Made by a program: the position numbers and the translations under genes. From contig NZ_JAIEZV010000001.1 in NCBI RefSeq assembly GCF_019599545.1, positions 62,001 through 126,000 of the forward strand: 64,000 nt of DNA, in the 5' to 3' direction. Source of the DNA: Halobacillus sp. Nhm2S1. Lineage in GTDB: Bacteria > Bacillota > Bacilli > Bacillales > Halobacillaceae. How positions within the stretch are numbered: position 1 is the first letter of the stretch; every line of letters starts with the position of its first letter. Positions 25,437 to 34,764 of the stretch are shown here, piece by piece. The notes under the pieces are model-generated. The model was not told the DNA's origin and searched no databases. It saw only the letters and a program-made list of their open reading frames with translations.

Positions 25437-25913
25437 ATGGAACATCGTATAGATAAAATAAAAAAGCAGCTGCATTCCCAGAGTTATAAGCTGACCCCGC
25501 AGCGTGAAGCTACAGTACGTGTACTTTTGGAAAATGAAGAAGACCACTTAAGTGCGGAAGATGTTTACCTCCTCGTAAAAGAGAAAGCACCAGAAATTGG
25601 TCTAGCAACCGTCTATCGAACATTGGAATTACTATCAGAACTAAAAGTTGTCGATAAAATCAATTTTGGAGATGGCGTCTCCCGATATGACTTGAGAAAA
25701 GAAGGTGCCGAACACTTTCACCATCACCTTGTATGCATAGAGTGTGGATCTGTGGAAGAAATCGATGAAGATCTTTTAGGGGATGTAGAAAAAATCGTTG
25801 AAACTCAGTGGGGTTTTGAAGTGAAAGATCACCGCTTGACGTTCCATGGCATATGCCGTGTGTGCCAGAAGCAGGCCGTGACGACATCATCTGCCAAATC
25901 AAATGAAGAATAA
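25437..25913 (+). CDS. fur: Ferric uptake regulator Fur
   Basis: This 158-residue Fur-family metalloregulator has an N-terminal winged helix (YKLTPQREATVRVLLE; recognition helix near IGLATVYRTLELL). A dimerisation domain follows with the metal-binding HFHHHLVCIECGS and the structural zinc cysteines CIEC and CRVC. It represses iron-uptake genes when Fe(II) is abundant. The position between spoIIM and yqzK/xerD matches B. subtilis fur rather than perR or zur. Its consensus promoter carries PerR-like and Fur-like boxes, so both peroxide/iron sensing and autoregulation are likely. Confidence 0.94.
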   Translation: MEHRIDKIKKQLHSQSYKLTPQREATVRVLLENEEDHLSAEDVYLLVKEKAPEIGLATVYRTLELLSELKVVDKINFGDGVSRYDLRKEGAEHFHHHLVCIECGSVEEIDEDLLGDVEKIVETQWGFEVKDHRLTFHGICRVCQKQAVTTSSAKSNEE

Positions 25914-25960
25914 AAAAGACCGCCGCTATGAAGGACATAGTGGCTTTTATTTTGTCTTTC
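25913..25960. terminator. Terminator after fur
   Basis: CCGCTATG and CATAGTGG pair around AAGGA, nested within AAAGAC...GTCTTT. T-runs lie on both sides, so it could act in both directions. Confidence 0.8.
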
Positions 25961-26151
25961 TACATAAGCTCGAGGGCAGTGAATGAACTTTCGTGTATCC
26001 GTTTTTTAAAATCTCTGACTCTTGTATTTTTATTTACAAATGAGTGAAAATCGTGTAGGTTAAAAGCTAGATGGGACTTATACTGTTCATAAGCGGATCC
26101 ATTCTGTGATTCTCTCATCATTCTACGTATATTTGTAAGGAATTTAGGCAT
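25960..26151 (-). CDS. Doubtful 63-residue reading frame
   Basis: The minus strand between fur and yqzK is open from ATG 26151 (MPKFLTNIRRMMRESQ) to a stop at the bidirectional terminator. The composition looks protein-like, but the AAAGGA upstream stands only one base from the ATG and I know no homologue. If it is not a gene, the 25961-26188 interval holds only the yqzK ribosome site. Confidence 0.2.
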   Translation of the reverse strand: MPKFLTNIRRMMRESQNGSAYEQYKSHLAFNLHDFHSFVNKNTRVRDFKKRIHESSFTALELM

Positions 26152-26188
26152 ATCCTTTACAAAAAGGTACGGAAGTGAGGGGAGTATC

Positions 26189-26407
26189 ATGACCCGTTTA
26201 AAGAGCAGTTTCAGAGATTTGGTTAAAGTCCTGATTGTATTTACTGTTTGTACTTGCGTTTTCTATATGGCTTTACGAATGGTGCATGAAGAATATGAGC
26301 GCCAACATCGATACGATCCACCAGGAGGTACAGCAGTCAAAGTCTATCAACCTGTGGACCAGCCATGGACGGATCGGCTGTCGATATTTTTTCGGTTAGG
26401 AGAGTAG
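26189..26407 (+). CDS. yqzK: DUF4227 family protein YqzK
   Basis: This 72-residue protein has a basic N-terminus, one membrane helix ([16 protein letters not shown]) and an outside tail ending [13 protein letters not shown], the pattern of the Bacillaceae YqzK family. It lies between fur and xerD as in B. subtilis. GAGGGGAG precedes the ATG and xerD follows after eight bases, so the two are cotranscribed. Function unknown. Confidence 0.85.
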   Translation: MTRLKSSFRDLVKVLIVFTVCTCVFYMALRMVHEEYERQHRYDPPGGTAVKVYQPVDQPWTDRLSIFFRLGE

Positions 26408-26414
26408 ATGGACG

Positions 26415-27302
26415 ATGCAGCATGCGCTGGAAGATTTTTTTCATTATTTGACCGTAGAGCGCGGTTTATCACCTAACACGATTCAATCTTACAAGCGGGA
26501 CCTGACACAGTACGATCGCTTTTTACAGCAGGAATTAGGAGTGAAAAGCTGGGATGAAATGACCCGCTCCCATATTATGAAGTATTTGCATCACCTCAAC
26601 GACGAGGGGCGCTCGTCAGCAACCATCGCACGGTTGTTGTCATCCATTCGTCTTTTTCACCAGTTCCTGATCCGGGAGAAGGTGACAGAACAGGATCCGA
26701 GCTTACATATAGAGACACCGAAGAAAGAAAGGAAGCTTCCAAAAGTGCTCTCATCAGACGATGTGGACAAGCTCTTGAACATCCACGCGAAAGACCCGCT
26801 TTCAGCGAGGAATAAAGCGATGTTTGAAATGCTGTATGCCACTGGACTGAGGGTCACGGAGCTTGTTTCTCTTAAAGTGACGGATCTGCATTTGACGATG
26901 GGGTTTGTCCGTTGTCTTGGAAAGGGATCGAAAGAGAGGATTATTCCTCTCGGTGACATGGCCAAAGATGCAGTTGAAAATTATTTGCAAGTCGGTCGCG
27001 ATGCACTCGTGAAGCATAAACAGACAGAAGAACTGTTTGTCAATCATCACGGGAACGCCTTATCCCGACAAGGGTTTTGGAAGATATTGAAAGCGGTTGC
27101 TAGGGATATGGGCGTCAATAAAGAATTGACCCCCCATACGCTGCGCCATTCATTTGCTACACACCTTCTGGAAAATGGCGCCGACCTTAGGGCCGTTCAG
27201 GAAATGCTTGGCCACGCAGACATCTCAACAACACAAATCTATACTCATGTCTCCAAGACAAGGTTAAAAGATGTTTATCGCTCGTATCATCCACGGGCAT
27301 AA
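26415..27302 (+). CDS. xerD: Site-specific tyrosine recombinase XerD
   Basis: This 295-residue tyrosine recombinase pairs with XerC/CodV to resolve chromosome dimers at dif. The SAM-like N-terminal domain (residues 1-90) precedes the catalytic domain with Arg146 (ATGLRVTEL), Lys170, His241-x-x-Arg244 ([12 protein letters not shown]), His267 (LGHADI) and the nucleophile Tyr276 (TTQIYTHVS). Length, motifs and neighbours (yqzK upstream, drm downstream) identify the housekeeping RipX/XerD, not a phage or transposon integrase. Confidence 0.95.
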   Translation: MQHALEDFFHYLTVERGLSPNTIQSYKRDLTQYDRFLQQELGVKSWDEMTRSHIMKYLHHLNDEGRSSATIARLLSSIRLFHQFLIREKVTEQDPSLHIETPKKERKLPKVLSSDDVDKLLNIHAKDPLSARNKAMFEMLYATGLRVTELVSLKVTDLHLTMGFVRCLGKGSKERIIPLGDMAKDAVENYLQVGRDALVKHKQTEELFVNHHGNALSRQGFWKILKAVARDMGVNKELTPHTLRHSFATHLLENGADLRAVQEMLGHADISTTQIYTHVSKTRLKDVYRSYHPRA

Positions 27303-27398
27303 ACTCTTTTGCATTTTTAGTTGTCTGACATCCTACATCTTAAGAATGTGGGTAGTTTTTCACGAATTTGGGAAATTAAACATTAGGAGGGATCTTTG

Positions 27399-28574
27399 AT
27401 GAATTCATTCAAACGTGTATTTTTAGTAGTTATGGACTCTGTAGGGATAGGAGAAGCTCCGGACGCAGAAAAATTCGATGATAAAGGAGCTCACACCCTG
27501 GGGCATATCGCAGAACATATGAACGGGTTGGACATGCCGCATATGGGATCGCTCGGCCTCAGCAATATCAGACAGATCCAGGGAATAGACAAGGCAGATA
27601 AGCCGAAAGCGCATTACACAACGATGGTGGAAGCCTCGAACGGTAAAGATACGATGACGGGCCACTGGGAAATCATGGGGCTTTATATCGACCAGCCTTT
27701 CCGTACATTCCCGGACGGCTTTCCAGATGAGCTGCTCGATCAGATCAAAGAAAAAACCGGTCGTGGCATTGTTGGAAATAAACCGGCCTCAGGGACGGAG
27801 ATCCTTAAGGAATTAGGGGAGCATCATATGGAAACGGGAGATTTGATCATTTACACGTCTGCCGATTCTGTCTTGCAGATTGCTGCCCATGAAGATGTCA
27901 TTCCACCGGAAGAGCTTTATGAAATTTGTGAGTTCTGCCGTGAAATCACGAAAGATGAGAAATACATGGTCGGACGCGTCATCGCCCGCCCGTTCATCGG
28001 GGAACCAGGAGCCTTTGAACGTACATCCAATCGTCATGACTATGCCTTGAAGCCATTCGGACGCACAGTCATGAATGAGATGGCAGATGAAGGACTCGAT
28101 GTTGTCGCTATCGGTAAAATCTCCGATATTTATGACGGAGAAGGTGTAACAGAAGCGATCCGCACGAAAGACAATATGGATGGGATGGATCAGCTGGTGA
28201 AGACACTGGATAAAGATTTCACCGGTATGAGCTTTTTGAATCTGGTCGATTTCGATGCCAAATATGGCCACCGTCGTGATCCTCAAGGGTACGGGGAAGC
28301 GCTGCAGGAATATGATGCGCGCCTGCCTGAAGTGCTGGAAAAAATGAACGATGATGATTTATTGATCATCACGGCAGACCACGGCAATGATCCTGTACAT
28401 CATGGCACAGACCACACACGTGAACTTGTTCCATTGATTGTCTATCACAACGGCATCAAAGAAGGGCAAGAACTCGACCAGCGCCAAACGTTTGCGGATA
28501 TTGGCGCCACCGTTTCTGAAAACTTCTCAATCCAAATGCCTGAACATGGCAAGAGCTTTTTGAAAGATATTTAA
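27399..28574 (+). CDS. drm: Phosphopentomutase
   Basis: This 391-residue member of the alkaline-phosphatase superfamily (DeoB/Drm) interconverts (deoxy)ribose-1-phosphate and -5-phosphate. Metal-site motifs are [16 protein letters not shown], with the Asp at the N-terminus, the phospho-acceptor Thr in [16 protein letters not shown], and the C-terminal ITADHGNDP and HGTDHTRE. The ATG at 27399 stands behind ATTAGGAGGG. It heads a salvage cluster with punA and pdp: those enzymes release the sugar-1-phosphate and this one passes it to central metabolism. Confidence 0.96.
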   Translation: MNSFKRVFLVVMDSVGIGEAPDAEKFDDKGAHTLGHIAEHMNGLDMPHMGSLGLSNIRQIQGIDKADKPKAHYTTMVEASNGKDTMTGHWEIMGLYIDQPFRTFPDGFPDELLDQIKEKTGRGIVGNKPASGTEILKELGEHHMETGDLIIYTSADSVLQIAAHEDVIPPEELYEICEFCREITKDEKYMVGRVIARPFIGEPGAFERTSNRHDYALKPFGRTVMNEMADEGLDVVAIGKISDIYDGEGVTEAIRTKDNMDGMDQLVKTLDKDFTGMSFLNLVDFDAKYGHRRDPQGYGEALQEYDARLPEVLEKMNDDDLLIITADHGNDPVHHGTDHTRELVPLIVYHNGIKEGQELDQRQTFADIGATVSENFSIQMPEHGKSFLKDI

Positions 28575-28592
28575 TAAGGGAGGAGAAACAAT

Positions 28593-29414
28593 ATGAACCA
28601 AACACAAGTAAAAGAAGCAGCTCAATTTATCCAAGGGAAATTGACTCATGAACCAAGTGTCGGACTGATTCTAGGATCAGGCCTGGGTGTACTTGCCGAG
28701 GAAATTCAAAATCCGACCACCATTCCCTATACAGAAATCCCGCACTTTCCTGAATCCACGGTTTCCGGACATAAAGGGCAGCTGGTTGTTGGTGAATTAG
28801 AAGGGCGACAAGTGATCGCGATGCAGGGGCGTTTCCACTATTATGAAGGTTACGATATGAAACAGGTGACTTTCCCTGTCCGTGTCATGAAAGCACTTGG
28901 TGTGGAAACACTCTTCGTGACCAACGCTGCGGGCGGCATCAATGAAACGTTCAAACCGGGCAACTTGATGATCATTACCGACCATATAAACAATATGGGA
29001 GACAGCCCGCTGATCGGACCGAATGATGAAGATCTTGGCCCTCGTTTCCCAGATATGTCTGAAGCGTATGATCGTGCCTTGATCGATCACGCGAAGCAGT
29101 CAGCGGAGCGTTTGAACCTTCAGGTACAGCAAGGGGTTTATGTAGGAAACACAGGACCTGCTTATGAGACAGGTGCAGAAGTACGTATGCTGCGTACACT
29201 CGGCGGAGATGCTGTCGGAATGTCCACGGTGCCAGAAGTGATGGTGGCGAACCACGCAGGCATTCGGGTGCTAGGGATCTCTTGTATTTCCAATATGGCT
29301 GCCGGAATCTTAGATCAGCCGCTTACCCATGATGAAGTCATCGAAACGACGGCTCAAGTGCGTGAGGATTTCCTAGGATTCGTAAAAGAACTTTTAAAAA
29401 CATTACCAGCATAA
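28593..29414 (+). CDS. punA: Purine nucleoside phosphorylase
   Basis: This 273-residue trimeric PNP (PNP/MTAP family 2) cleaves guanosine and inosine with phosphate to base and ribose-1-phosphate. Visible motifs are [13 protein letters not shown], phosphate-binding [15 protein letters not shown] and the [13 protein letters not shown] segment, [12 protein letters not shown], and [20 protein letters not shown]. The substrate Asn of the guanosine site is expected in the CISNMAAGI stretch. It is 18 bases after drm with AGGGAGGAG upstream, and a terminator follows. Confidence 0.95.
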   Translation: MNQTQVKEAAQFIQGKLTHEPSVGLILGSGLGVLAEEIQNPTTIPYTEIPHFPESTVSGHKGQLVVGELEGRQVIAMQGRFHYYEGYDMKQVTFPVRVMKALGVETLFVTNAAGGINETFKPGNLMIITDHINNMGDSPLIGPNDEDLGPRFPDMSEAYDRALIDHAKQSAERLNLQVQQGVYVGNTGPAYETGAEVRMLRTLGGDAVGMSTVPEVMVANHAGIRVLGISCISNMAAGILDQPLTHDEVIETTAQVREDFLGFVKELLKTLPA

Positions 29415-29446
29415 AAAAAGAAAGCGTCCCTAAGAGACGCTTTCTC
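29413..29446 (+). terminator. Terminator after punA
   Basis: AGAAAGCGTC pairs with GACGCTTTCT after an A-run. The T-tract is short, so some read-through to pdp is possible. Confidence 0.75.
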
Positions 29447-29475
29447 ACTTAAATTTTAAGTAAAGGGTGATCGAG

Positions 29476-30777
29476 ATGAGAATGTACGACATTATTGTAA
29501 AAAAACGTGATGGCGGGGAATTGACAAAAGAAGAGATTGAATTCTTCGTTGAAGGTTATACCAAAGGTGAAATCCCTGATTATCAAGCTTCAGCCTTCAC
29601 AATGGCGATTTACTTCCAAGGCATGACCGCCGAAGAAACAGCCACATTGACGCAAGCGATGGTAGACTCTGGAGAAACCATTGACCTTTCTGCGATTGAA
29701 GGGAAAAAAGTGGATAAGCACTCTACAGGTGGTGTAGGTGATAAAGTAACATTCATCGTAGGACCATTAGTCGCTTCTGTCGGCATCCCCGTTGCAAAAA
29801 TGTCCGGGCGTGGACTTGGACATACAGGTGGAACGCTTGATAAATTAGAGTCCATCAAAGGCCTTGAAATCGAAATGACGAAAGAAAAATTCATCGAGAA
29901 TGTGAATACCCACAAGCTTGCGGTTGCAGGTCAAACCGGAAACCTTGCCCCTGCAGACAAAAAGCTTTATGCACTGAGAGACGTGACAGGTACCGTAAAC
30001 TCCTTGCCATTGATCGCTGGTTCCATCATGAGTAAAAAAATCGCATCAGGAGCAGACAGCATTGTGCTTGATGTGAAAACAGGTTCTGGAGCCTTCATGA
30101 AAACGCTTAAAGACTCTGAAGCCCTTGCTCGTGAGATGGTGAATATCGGAAATAACCTCGGACGTAACACGGTAGCTGTCATTAGTGATATGAATCAGCC
30201 CCTAGGGTATGAAGTAGGAAATGCGAACGAAATCAAAGAAGCAGCAGAAATTCTACAAGGGAAGAATGTAGAAGACTTGCGTTTGCTTTCCCTTGAAATC
30301 GCTTCCCATATGGCTGTGCTTGCTGAGAAATTCTCTACTTATGAAGAAGCTTACAAAGCAATCGAAGCCAATATCGAGAACGGGAAAGCCTTCCAGTCCC
30401 TGCGCACATTGATTGAAGCCCAAGGTGGAGACGTTTCTATGATTGATGATCTTGATCGTCTGCCTAGAGCGGCTCATGAAATCGAAGTCGCGGCAGATCA
30501 GGATGGCTACGTATCTGCTATTGATGCAGAATCGATCGGTATAGCTGCTATGTATCTCGGAGCCGGCCGTGCAACGAAAGAAGATGAAATCAATCACGGC
30601 GTCGGAATCAGCCTTAAGAAGAAAATCGGCGATCCAGTCAAAGCCGGCGAAGCGCTTGTCGTCTTGATCAGTGATGATGAGCAGCCGGATGATTCTATCC
30701 AGAAAGTGAAGGAAGCCTACACGATTTCTGGTGAAAAAGTCGAAAAACCGACTTTAATTCACAACATCATTAAATAA
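29476..30777 (+). CDS. pdp: Pyrimidine-nucleoside phosphorylase
   Basis: This 433-residue type II nucleoside phosphorylase acts on uridine and thymidine; B. subtilis Pdp is also 433 residues. Motifs: [13 protein letters not shown] phosphate site, [18 protein letters not shown] (the family signature), the [18 protein letters not shown] substrate loop, and SGAFMKTL. The C-terminal domain starts near residue 340. The first ATG (29476, [10 protein letters not shown]) follows AAAGGGTG and matches the usual N-terminus. Together with drm and punA it forms a nucleoside catabolism module. Confidence 0.95.
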   Translation: MRMYDIIVKKRDGGELTKEEIEFFVEGYTKGEIPDYQASAFTMAIYFQGMTAEETATLTQAMVDSGETIDLSAIEGKKVDKHSTGGVGDKVTFIVGPLVASVGIPVAKMSGRGLGHTGGTLDKLESIKGLEIEMTKEKFIENVNTHKLAVAGQTGNLAPADKKLYALRDVTGTVNSLPLIAGSIMSKKIASGADSIVLDVKTGSGAFMKTLKDSEALAREMVNIGNNLGRNTVAVISDMNQPLGYEVGNANEIKEAAEILQGKNVEDLRLLSLEIASHMAVLAEKFSTYEEAYKAIEANIENGKAFQSLRTLIEAQGGDVSMIDDLDRLPRAAHEIEVAADQDGYVSAIDAESIGIAAMYLGAGRATKEDEINHGVGISLKKKIGDPVKAGEALVVLISDDEQPDDSIQKVKEAYTISGEKVEKPTLIHNIIK

Positions 30778-30794
30778 GTTCTCAAACTTAACCA

Positions 30795-30835
30795 GAAAGC
30801 GAACCGTCTACCCTCTTAGACTGGTTCGCTTTTTC
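30795..30835 (+). terminator. Terminator of pdp
   Basis: AAAGCGAACC pairs with GGTTCGCTTT, extended by TCTA/TAGA, and is followed by a T-run. Confidence 0.9.
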
Positions 30836-30947
30836 TTTGCCTATCCAAGCCTGCTTTTTGTAGAGAATAATAATCGGAGGCGAAGAGATATTGGATATTC
30901 ATAAACGGGGAGGTTCATGATATTATTCTTGTAGAAGGGGGAAAAGG

Positions 30948-31184
30948 ATGTTCCGGATTTTAGAGGTGATGGTCGCGTCAGTTGCTCTTATCCTTTTATT
31001 GTCCCATTGGATTTTCTCTTTTAACGTTAGCATTGAACTCATAGCATTTGTATCGGCTTTTTTGTATGTATTCTTAGGCGTTCGTTATTTGAAGGAGGAT
31101 CGCGTCATCAGAGGAACGATCATTCTTGTGATTTCCTCCATGATGGCTTTTATCCTCATTGAAAGTTTCATACCGATTACATAG
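30948..31184 (+). CDS. Small three-helix membrane protein (DUF3953-like)
   Basis: This 78-residue protein consists almost entirely of three hydrophobic helices (VASVALILLLSHWIF, IAFVSAFLYVFLGVRYL, GTIILVISSMMAFILIE). The GVRYLKEDR turn between helices two and three resembles the DUF3953 family of small Bacillaceae membrane proteins; this assignment is from pattern only. AGAAGGGGGAA precedes its ATG. The HIT gene follows after 12 bases, suggesting one transcript. Function unknown. Confidence 0.72.
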   Translation: MFRILEVMVASVALILLLSHWIFSFNVSIELIAFVSAFLYVFLGVRYLKEDRVIRGTIILVISSMMAFILIESFIPIT

Positions 31185-31196
31185 GGAGGGGAAGAC

Positions 31197-31583
31197 ATGG
31201 ATCCATGCATCTTATGCTCACTAGAGGCGGATGAAGAGCAGAAAATCATTTTCGAGAACGACTCCTGCTACTTTGTTCAAAAAGACCAACGGATTTTAAA
31301 AGGATCAGGCTTGATCGTTCCAAAATCACATCGAACCACGGTGTTCGACCTTTCCAGAGAGGAATGGATGGATACGCAGGAAATGATTCAACAGGTCAAA
31401 GAATGGCTGGATGAAACCCTTCAACCAGATGGCTACAACATTGGTTACAATTGTTACGAAACCGGTGGACAGCATATATTCCACGCTCACATGCACATCA
31501 TCCCCCGCTTCCAAGACGAACCCCACGCAGGTAAAGGCATCCGTCACTGGCTCAAACAAGAAGAAAACAAACGCCACATCTAA
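31197..31583 (+). CDS. HIT-family nucleotide hydrolase/transferase
   Basis: This 128-residue histidine-triad protein has the catalytic motif HAHMHIIPRF (His96, 98, 100). The N-terminal CILC pair may bind zinc together with a later Cys/His. LIVPKSHRTTVFDL and GYNIGYNCYETGGQ are typical of Hint/HIT branches. Such proteins hydrolyse adenosine phosphoramidates or dinucleoside polyphosphates; the physiological substrate is unresolved. It starts after AGGGAGGGGAAG and ends in a terminator overlapping the stop. Confidence 0.9.
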   Translation: MDPCILCSLEADEEQKIIFENDSCYFVQKDQRILKGSGLIVPKSHRTTVFDLSREEWMDTQEMIQQVKEWLDETLQPDGYNIGYNCYETGGQHIFHAHMHIIPRFQDEPHAGKGIRHWLKQEENKRHI

Positions 31584-31613
31584 AACGCGACCTACACAGG
31601 TCGTGTTTTTTTG
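31583..31613 (+). terminator. Terminator of the HIT gene
   Basis: AACGCGACCT ACAC AGGTCGTGTT with one G-U pair, then a T7 run. Confidence 0.88.
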
Positions 31614-31629
31614 TCGTATCTACAACATA

Positions 31630-31743
31630 CTGATAAAAGCAGCAAAATCACTGATAAATGCAAAGATCCCTACCGATAAAATAATCGAACTCACCGATAA
31701 ACGCCCTAAAGTCACTGATAAAATCCCGGATCCCACTGATAAG
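31630..31743 (+). repeat. Six-copy TGATAAA array with ~21-bp period
   Basis: The octamer CYGATAAR occurs at 31630, 31651, 31673, 31694, 31715 and 31736, giving steps of 21, 22, 21, 21 and 21 bases. Five copies are preceded by AC or CAC. Bases between copies are not conserved. It lies between the HIT terminator and the sigma-F promoter of dacF. It is neither a CRISPR nor an obvious minisatellite. Two helical turns separate the copies, so they face the same side of the DNA. Confidence 0.7.
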
Positions 31744-31804
31744 AATCTTCTTGCACACACACGACAACATTCCGACGAGCATCCGTCTCATGACCTTGAA
31801 TTAT

Positions 31805-31833
31805 GTATAGAAGAAGATGGTAAGGGAATGCTA
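31805..31833 (+). promoter_or_regulatory. Candidate sigma-F promoter of dacF-spoIIA
   Basis: GTATA (31805-31809) and GGGAATGCTA (31824-31833) are 14 bases apart. The -35 fits GYATA and the -10 fits GGNRANAMTD at nine of ten positions. The dacF start is 31 bases downstream. dacF is a known sigma-F gene, and read-through would amplify the spoIIA operon in the forespore. Confidence 0.65.
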
Positions 31834-31864
31834 GGGTCACTTAAAGCAATGGGAGGTTTTGGTT

Positions 31865-33040
31865 ATGAAAAAAATGATGGGTGTGTGTCTCGCTCTTTGT
31901 TTAGTTGTCTCACTTTTTCCAGTAAACATGACTTTTGCAGAAGAAAGGGAGTCAACAGAAATCGTCAATTCGGCGAAGTCTGCGATATTGATGGAAAAGA
32001 ACAGCGGGATGACGCTTTATGATAAGGATTCCAATAAAAAGCTGCCCCCTGCGAGTATGACGAAGGTCATGACGCTGTTGTTGATCATGGAAGAACTCGA
32101 CAAAGGCGGCATTAAGCTGGATGAGAAGGTCCGCATCAGTGAACATGCGGCGTCCATGGGAGGATCTCAAATCTTCCTTGAGGCCGGTGAAGAGATGACG
32201 GTCGAAGATTTACTAAAAGGGATTGCGGTAGCTTCGGGCAATGATGCGAGTGTCGCTATGGCTGAACGTATCGCCGGGAGTGAAAAAGAGTTTGTCGCTC
32301 AGATGAACCAAAAGGCGAAAGACTTGGGTTTGAAAAATACACAATTCCAAAACCCGACCGGTCTTCCGGCTGAAGATCATTATAGTACGGCTCATGACAT
32401 GGCTGTGATGGCAAGGGAGTTATTGCTCCATGATGAAGTGACGAACTATACAAAGATTTACGACGATTATTTGCGTAAGGGACAGGAAAATGAATTTTGG
32501 CTAGTCAACACAAACAAGCTGATCAAAAACTACCCCGGAATGGACGGATTGAAAACGGGTTATACGAACGAAGCAAAATATTGCCTTACCGCTTCAGCCA
32601 AGCGTGATGATATGCATATGATTGCCGTAGTCATGGGTGCAGAAAATCCGAAAATGAGGAATTCAGATGTGACGAGCTTACTGGATTACGGATTCAGTCA
32701 ATATGAAGGGGTCAAACTTTATTCGAAGGACGACACGATGAAAACAATGAAAATCACAAGAGGGAAGCCTCTGGAGTTGAACCTTTCTCCGGAAAAAGAT
32801 GTCGTTGTTTTGAAGAAGAAAAATGACAAGAAGAGCAAATATGAGACAGAACTGAAAGTAGCGGAAAAGTCAGACCTTCCATTGGAAAAAGGCGCTCATA
32901 TGGGATGGGTGATCGTGAAGAATGGAGATCAGGAAGTAGCTAAAGTCCGTTTGGAAACATCCGAAAATGTGGAGAAAGCAGGATTCCCTGCTCTATGGCA
33001 GCGGTCTTGGAAGAATTTGACGAGCTTTCAGAGGTTTTAG
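31865..33040 (+). CDS. dacF: Sporulation D-alanyl-D-alanine carboxypeptidase DacF
   Basis: This 391-residue low-molecular-weight penicillin-binding protein (S11) has a signal peptide (MKKMMGVCLALCLVVSLFPV, cut after residue ~25). The active-site motifs are Ser64-x-x-Lys67 (PPASMTKVM), Ser124-Gly-Asn126 (VASGNDASV) and Lys230-Thr-Gly (LKTGYT). A C-terminal beta-rich domain ends in an amphipathic anchor (PALWQRSWKNLTSFQRF). It trims D-Ala from spore peptidoglycan precursors and thus regulates cross-linking. The start at 31865 lies eight bases after GGGAGG. It precedes spoIIAA as in B. subtilis. Confidence 0.95.
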   Translation: MKKMMGVCLALCLVVSLFPVNMTFAEERESTEIVNSAKSAILMEKNSGMTLYDKDSNKKLPPASMTKVMTLLLIMEELDKGGIKLDEKVRISEHAASMGGSQIFLEAGEEMTVEDLLKGIAVASGNDASVAMAERIAGSEKEFVAQMNQKAKDLGLKNTQFQNPTGLPAEDHYSTAHDMAVMARELLLHDEVTNYTKIYDDYLRKGQENEFWLVNTNKLIKNYPGMDGLKTGYTNEAKYCLTASAKRDDMHMIAVVMGAENPKMRNSDVTSLLDYGFSQYEGVKLYSKDDTMKTMKITRGKPLELNLSPEKDVVVLKKKNDKKSKYETELKVAEKSDLPLEKGAHMGWVIVKNGDQEVAKVRLETSENVEKAGFPALWQRSWKNLTSFQRF

Positions 33041-33066
33041 CATTTTCCCACTAGTTATGTTTTCGA

Positions 33067-33094
33067 GCAGGAAATGACAGCGAAAAGTACGAAA
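33067..33094 (+). promoter_or_regulatory. Candidate sigma-H promoter of the spoIIA operon
   Basis: GCAGGAAAT (33067-33075) matches the sigma-H -35 RNAGGAWWW, and TACGAAA (33088-33094), 12 bases on, is a partial match to RNNGAAT. The spoIIA operon is transcribed by sigma-H in B. subtilis. No convincing Spo0A box is seen. Confidence 0.4.
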
Positions 33095-33134
33095 AGACAT
33101 AGTGACTCTTATAAAGTCAGAGGAGGTAATTCAC

Positions 33135-33500
33135 TTGAGTCTTCAAGTTAATTTTGCTGTCAGAGAGAATGTTTTGCTCGTCCGATTAAATGGGGAGCTG
33201 GATCACCATGAAGCTACAACGCTTCGAGAAGCTTGGCAGAAGGAGCTCGCGAACAACGGTGTCGAACATGTGATTGTCAATTTACAAAAATTGTCCTTCA
33301 TGGATAGTTCAGGCCTTGGTGTGATGCTCGGTCGTTATAAAGAGGTACAAGCAAAAGGAAATGAAATGGTGCTTTGTTCGATTTCGCCTGAGGTTCGGAG
33401 ATTGTTTGATATGTCGGGAATGTTCAAAATCATGAAGCTCGTGGATGATGAGGCATCCGCGCTTGAGATGTTGGGGGTGGCATCATGCGAAATGAAATGA
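33135..33500 (+). CDS. spoIIAA: Anti-sigma F factor antagonist SpoIIAA
   Basis: This 121-residue STAS-domain protein, when unphosphorylated, displaces sigma-F from SpoIIAB. The regulatory serine Ser58 lies in [15 protein letters not shown]. The [14 protein letters not shown] and MSGMFKIM segments are as in B. subtilis. The start is TTG at 33135 behind AGAGGAGGTAA, giving MSLQVNF, which aligns with the known N-terminus. It overlaps spoIIAB by 16 bases, so translation is coupled and stoichiometry controlled. Confidence 0.96.
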   Translation: MSLQVNFAVRENVLLVRLNGELDHHEATTLREAWQKELANNGVEHVIVNLQKLSFMDSSGLGVMLGRYKEVQAKGNEMVLCSISPEVRRLFDMSGMFKIMKLVDDEASALEMLGVASCEMK

Positions 33501-33925
33501 CGCTGGAATTTACGAGTGTGAGTGAAAATGAATCACTGGCCCGTGTATCTGTTGCCGCTTTTGTCAGTCAAATCAATCCGACGATGGAGGAGTTGACGGA
33601 TATTAAGACCGTCGTCTCTGAAGCCGTCACCAATGCCATCATTCATGGCTACGAAGAGAAAGACGATGAGAAAGTCATGCTTACTTGTGCCATTGATGAC
33701 GGAGAAATCGAACTGATCATCCAGGATCGCGGTCAGGGGATTGAGAATATCGAGATTGCCAAAGAACCGCTCTACACGTCGAAACCGGAATGGGAACGCT
33801 CGGGAATGGGTTTTACCATCATGGAGAATTTCATGGATCGCGTAGATATTACTTCAGAGCCCGGGGTCGGAACGACAATCCGAATGACGAAGCAGTTGAC
33901 GTCAACCCGCGCTTTGTGTAATTGA
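33485..33925 (+). CDS. spoIIAB: Anti-sigma F factor / serine kinase SpoIIAB
   Basis: This 146-residue GHKL-fold protein holds sigma-F inactive and phosphorylates SpoIIAA. The N-box [14 protein letters not shown] carries the catalytic Glu/Asn. The ATP-binding motifs are [11 protein letters not shown] (G1) and [13 protein letters not shown] (G2), and GTTIRM closes the fold. The gene starts inside the end of spoIIAA with GGGGGTGG upstream, and sigF follows 10 bases later. Confidence 0.96.
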   Translation: MRNEMTLEFTSVSENESLARVSVAAFVSQINPTMEELTDIKTVVSEAVTNAIIHGYEEKDDEKVMLTCAIDDGEIELIIQDRGQGIENIEIAKEPLYTSKPEWERSGMGFTIMENFMDRVDITSEPGVGTTIRMTKQLTSTRALCN

Positions 33926-33935
33926 GGCGCCGCCT

Positions 33936-34682
33936 ATGAGCGATACGACAAAAGAACGTCTGTCCGACAAAGATGTCAAAGAACTGATTAAAAAGAGTCA
34001 GGCGGGCGATCAAGAGGCGAGGGACTTTTTAGTAGAAAAAAATACCCGTCTCGTATGGTCGGTCGTCCAGCGATATCTCAGACGTGGATACGATCAGGAT
34101 GATCTGTATCAAATCGGCTGTATCGGCCTGCTCAAATCGATCGATAAATTTGATTTGAGTTATGATGTACGCTTTTCTACGTATGCCGTACCCATGATCA
34201 TTGGTGAAATCCAGCGTTTTATTCGTGATGATGGCAGTGTGAAAGTAAGCCGCAGCTTAAAAGAACTGAATCATAAGGTCCGTGCCAAGAAAGAAGAGCT
34301 GTTAAAGGAATATGGACGCTCGCCGACAGTTAATGAGCTGGCCGATGCGCTCGGGCTGACGAGGGAGGAAATCGTCCAGGCGGAGGAAGTTGGACGCACG
34401 CCTCAGTCCATATATGAAACGGTTTATGAGAACGAAGGCGACCCGATCACACTCGTTGACCAGATTGCCGAAGAAGAAAGTAATTGGTTCGATCACCTGA
34501 CCCTCCAGGATGTCATGAGCAAACTGGACAAAAGGGAGCGGCTGATCATTTATCTGCGTTATTACAAAGATCAAACACAGACGGAAGTGGCCGAGCGTTT
34601 AGGCATTTCGCAAGTTCAAGTATCACGGTTGGAAAAGAAGATTCTCGCCGACATGAAGGAAACAATGAACGATACAAGCTGA
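33936..34682 (+). CDS. sigF: RNA polymerase sigma-F factor
   Basis: This 248-residue sigma-70 group factor is the first forespore-specific sigma. Region 2 has RYLRRGYDQDDLYQIGCIGL and FSTYAVPMIIGEIQRF with VKVSRSLKEL. Region 3 follows (YGRSPTVNELADALGL) and region 4 ends with the helix-turn-helix TEVAERLGISQVQVSRLEKK. It directs genes such as dacF here and sigG elsewhere. It is the last gene of the spoIIA operon and is followed by a strong terminator. Confidence 0.97.
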   Translation: MSDTTKERLSDKDVKELIKKSQAGDQEARDFLVEKNTRLVWSVVQRYLRRGYDQDDLYQIGCIGLLKSIDKFDLSYDVRFSTYAVPMIIGEIQRFIRDDGSVKVSRSLKELNHKVRAKKEELLKEYGRSPTVNELADALGLTREEIVQAEEVGRTPQSIYETVYENEGDPITLVDQIAEEESNWFDHLTLQDVMSKLDKRERLIIYLRYYKDQTQTEVAERLGISQVQVSRLEKKILADMKETMNDTS

Positions 34683-34683
34683 G

Positions 34684-34715
34684 GGCTGTACCTAAAAGGG
34701 TACAGCTTTTTTTAT
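34684..34715 (+). terminator. Terminator of the spoIIA operon
   Basis: CTGTACC TAAAA GGGTACAG followed by a T7 run. Confidence 0.9.
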
Positions 34716-34764
34716 TTTTCAAAAAGCCACTAAGATCATCAGCATTCACACTCAAGGACTCTTC

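Noticed and set aside
26415-27302. Tyrosine recombinase as sign of a mobile element
   Set aside because: Sequence, length and neighbours (fur, yqzK, drm) identify housekeeping XerD; no attachment sites or cargo are seen.
31630-31743. Possible CRISPR array
   Set aside because: The conserved unit is only 8 bases with 13-14-base intervals, and no cas gene is near. CRISPR repeats are 23 bases or longer.
31411-32022. Open frame with TDK-type repeats overlapping the HIT gene and dacF
   Set aside because: It overlaps two clear genes in another frame and has no ribosome site; the peptide repeat is a by-product of the TGATAAA array.
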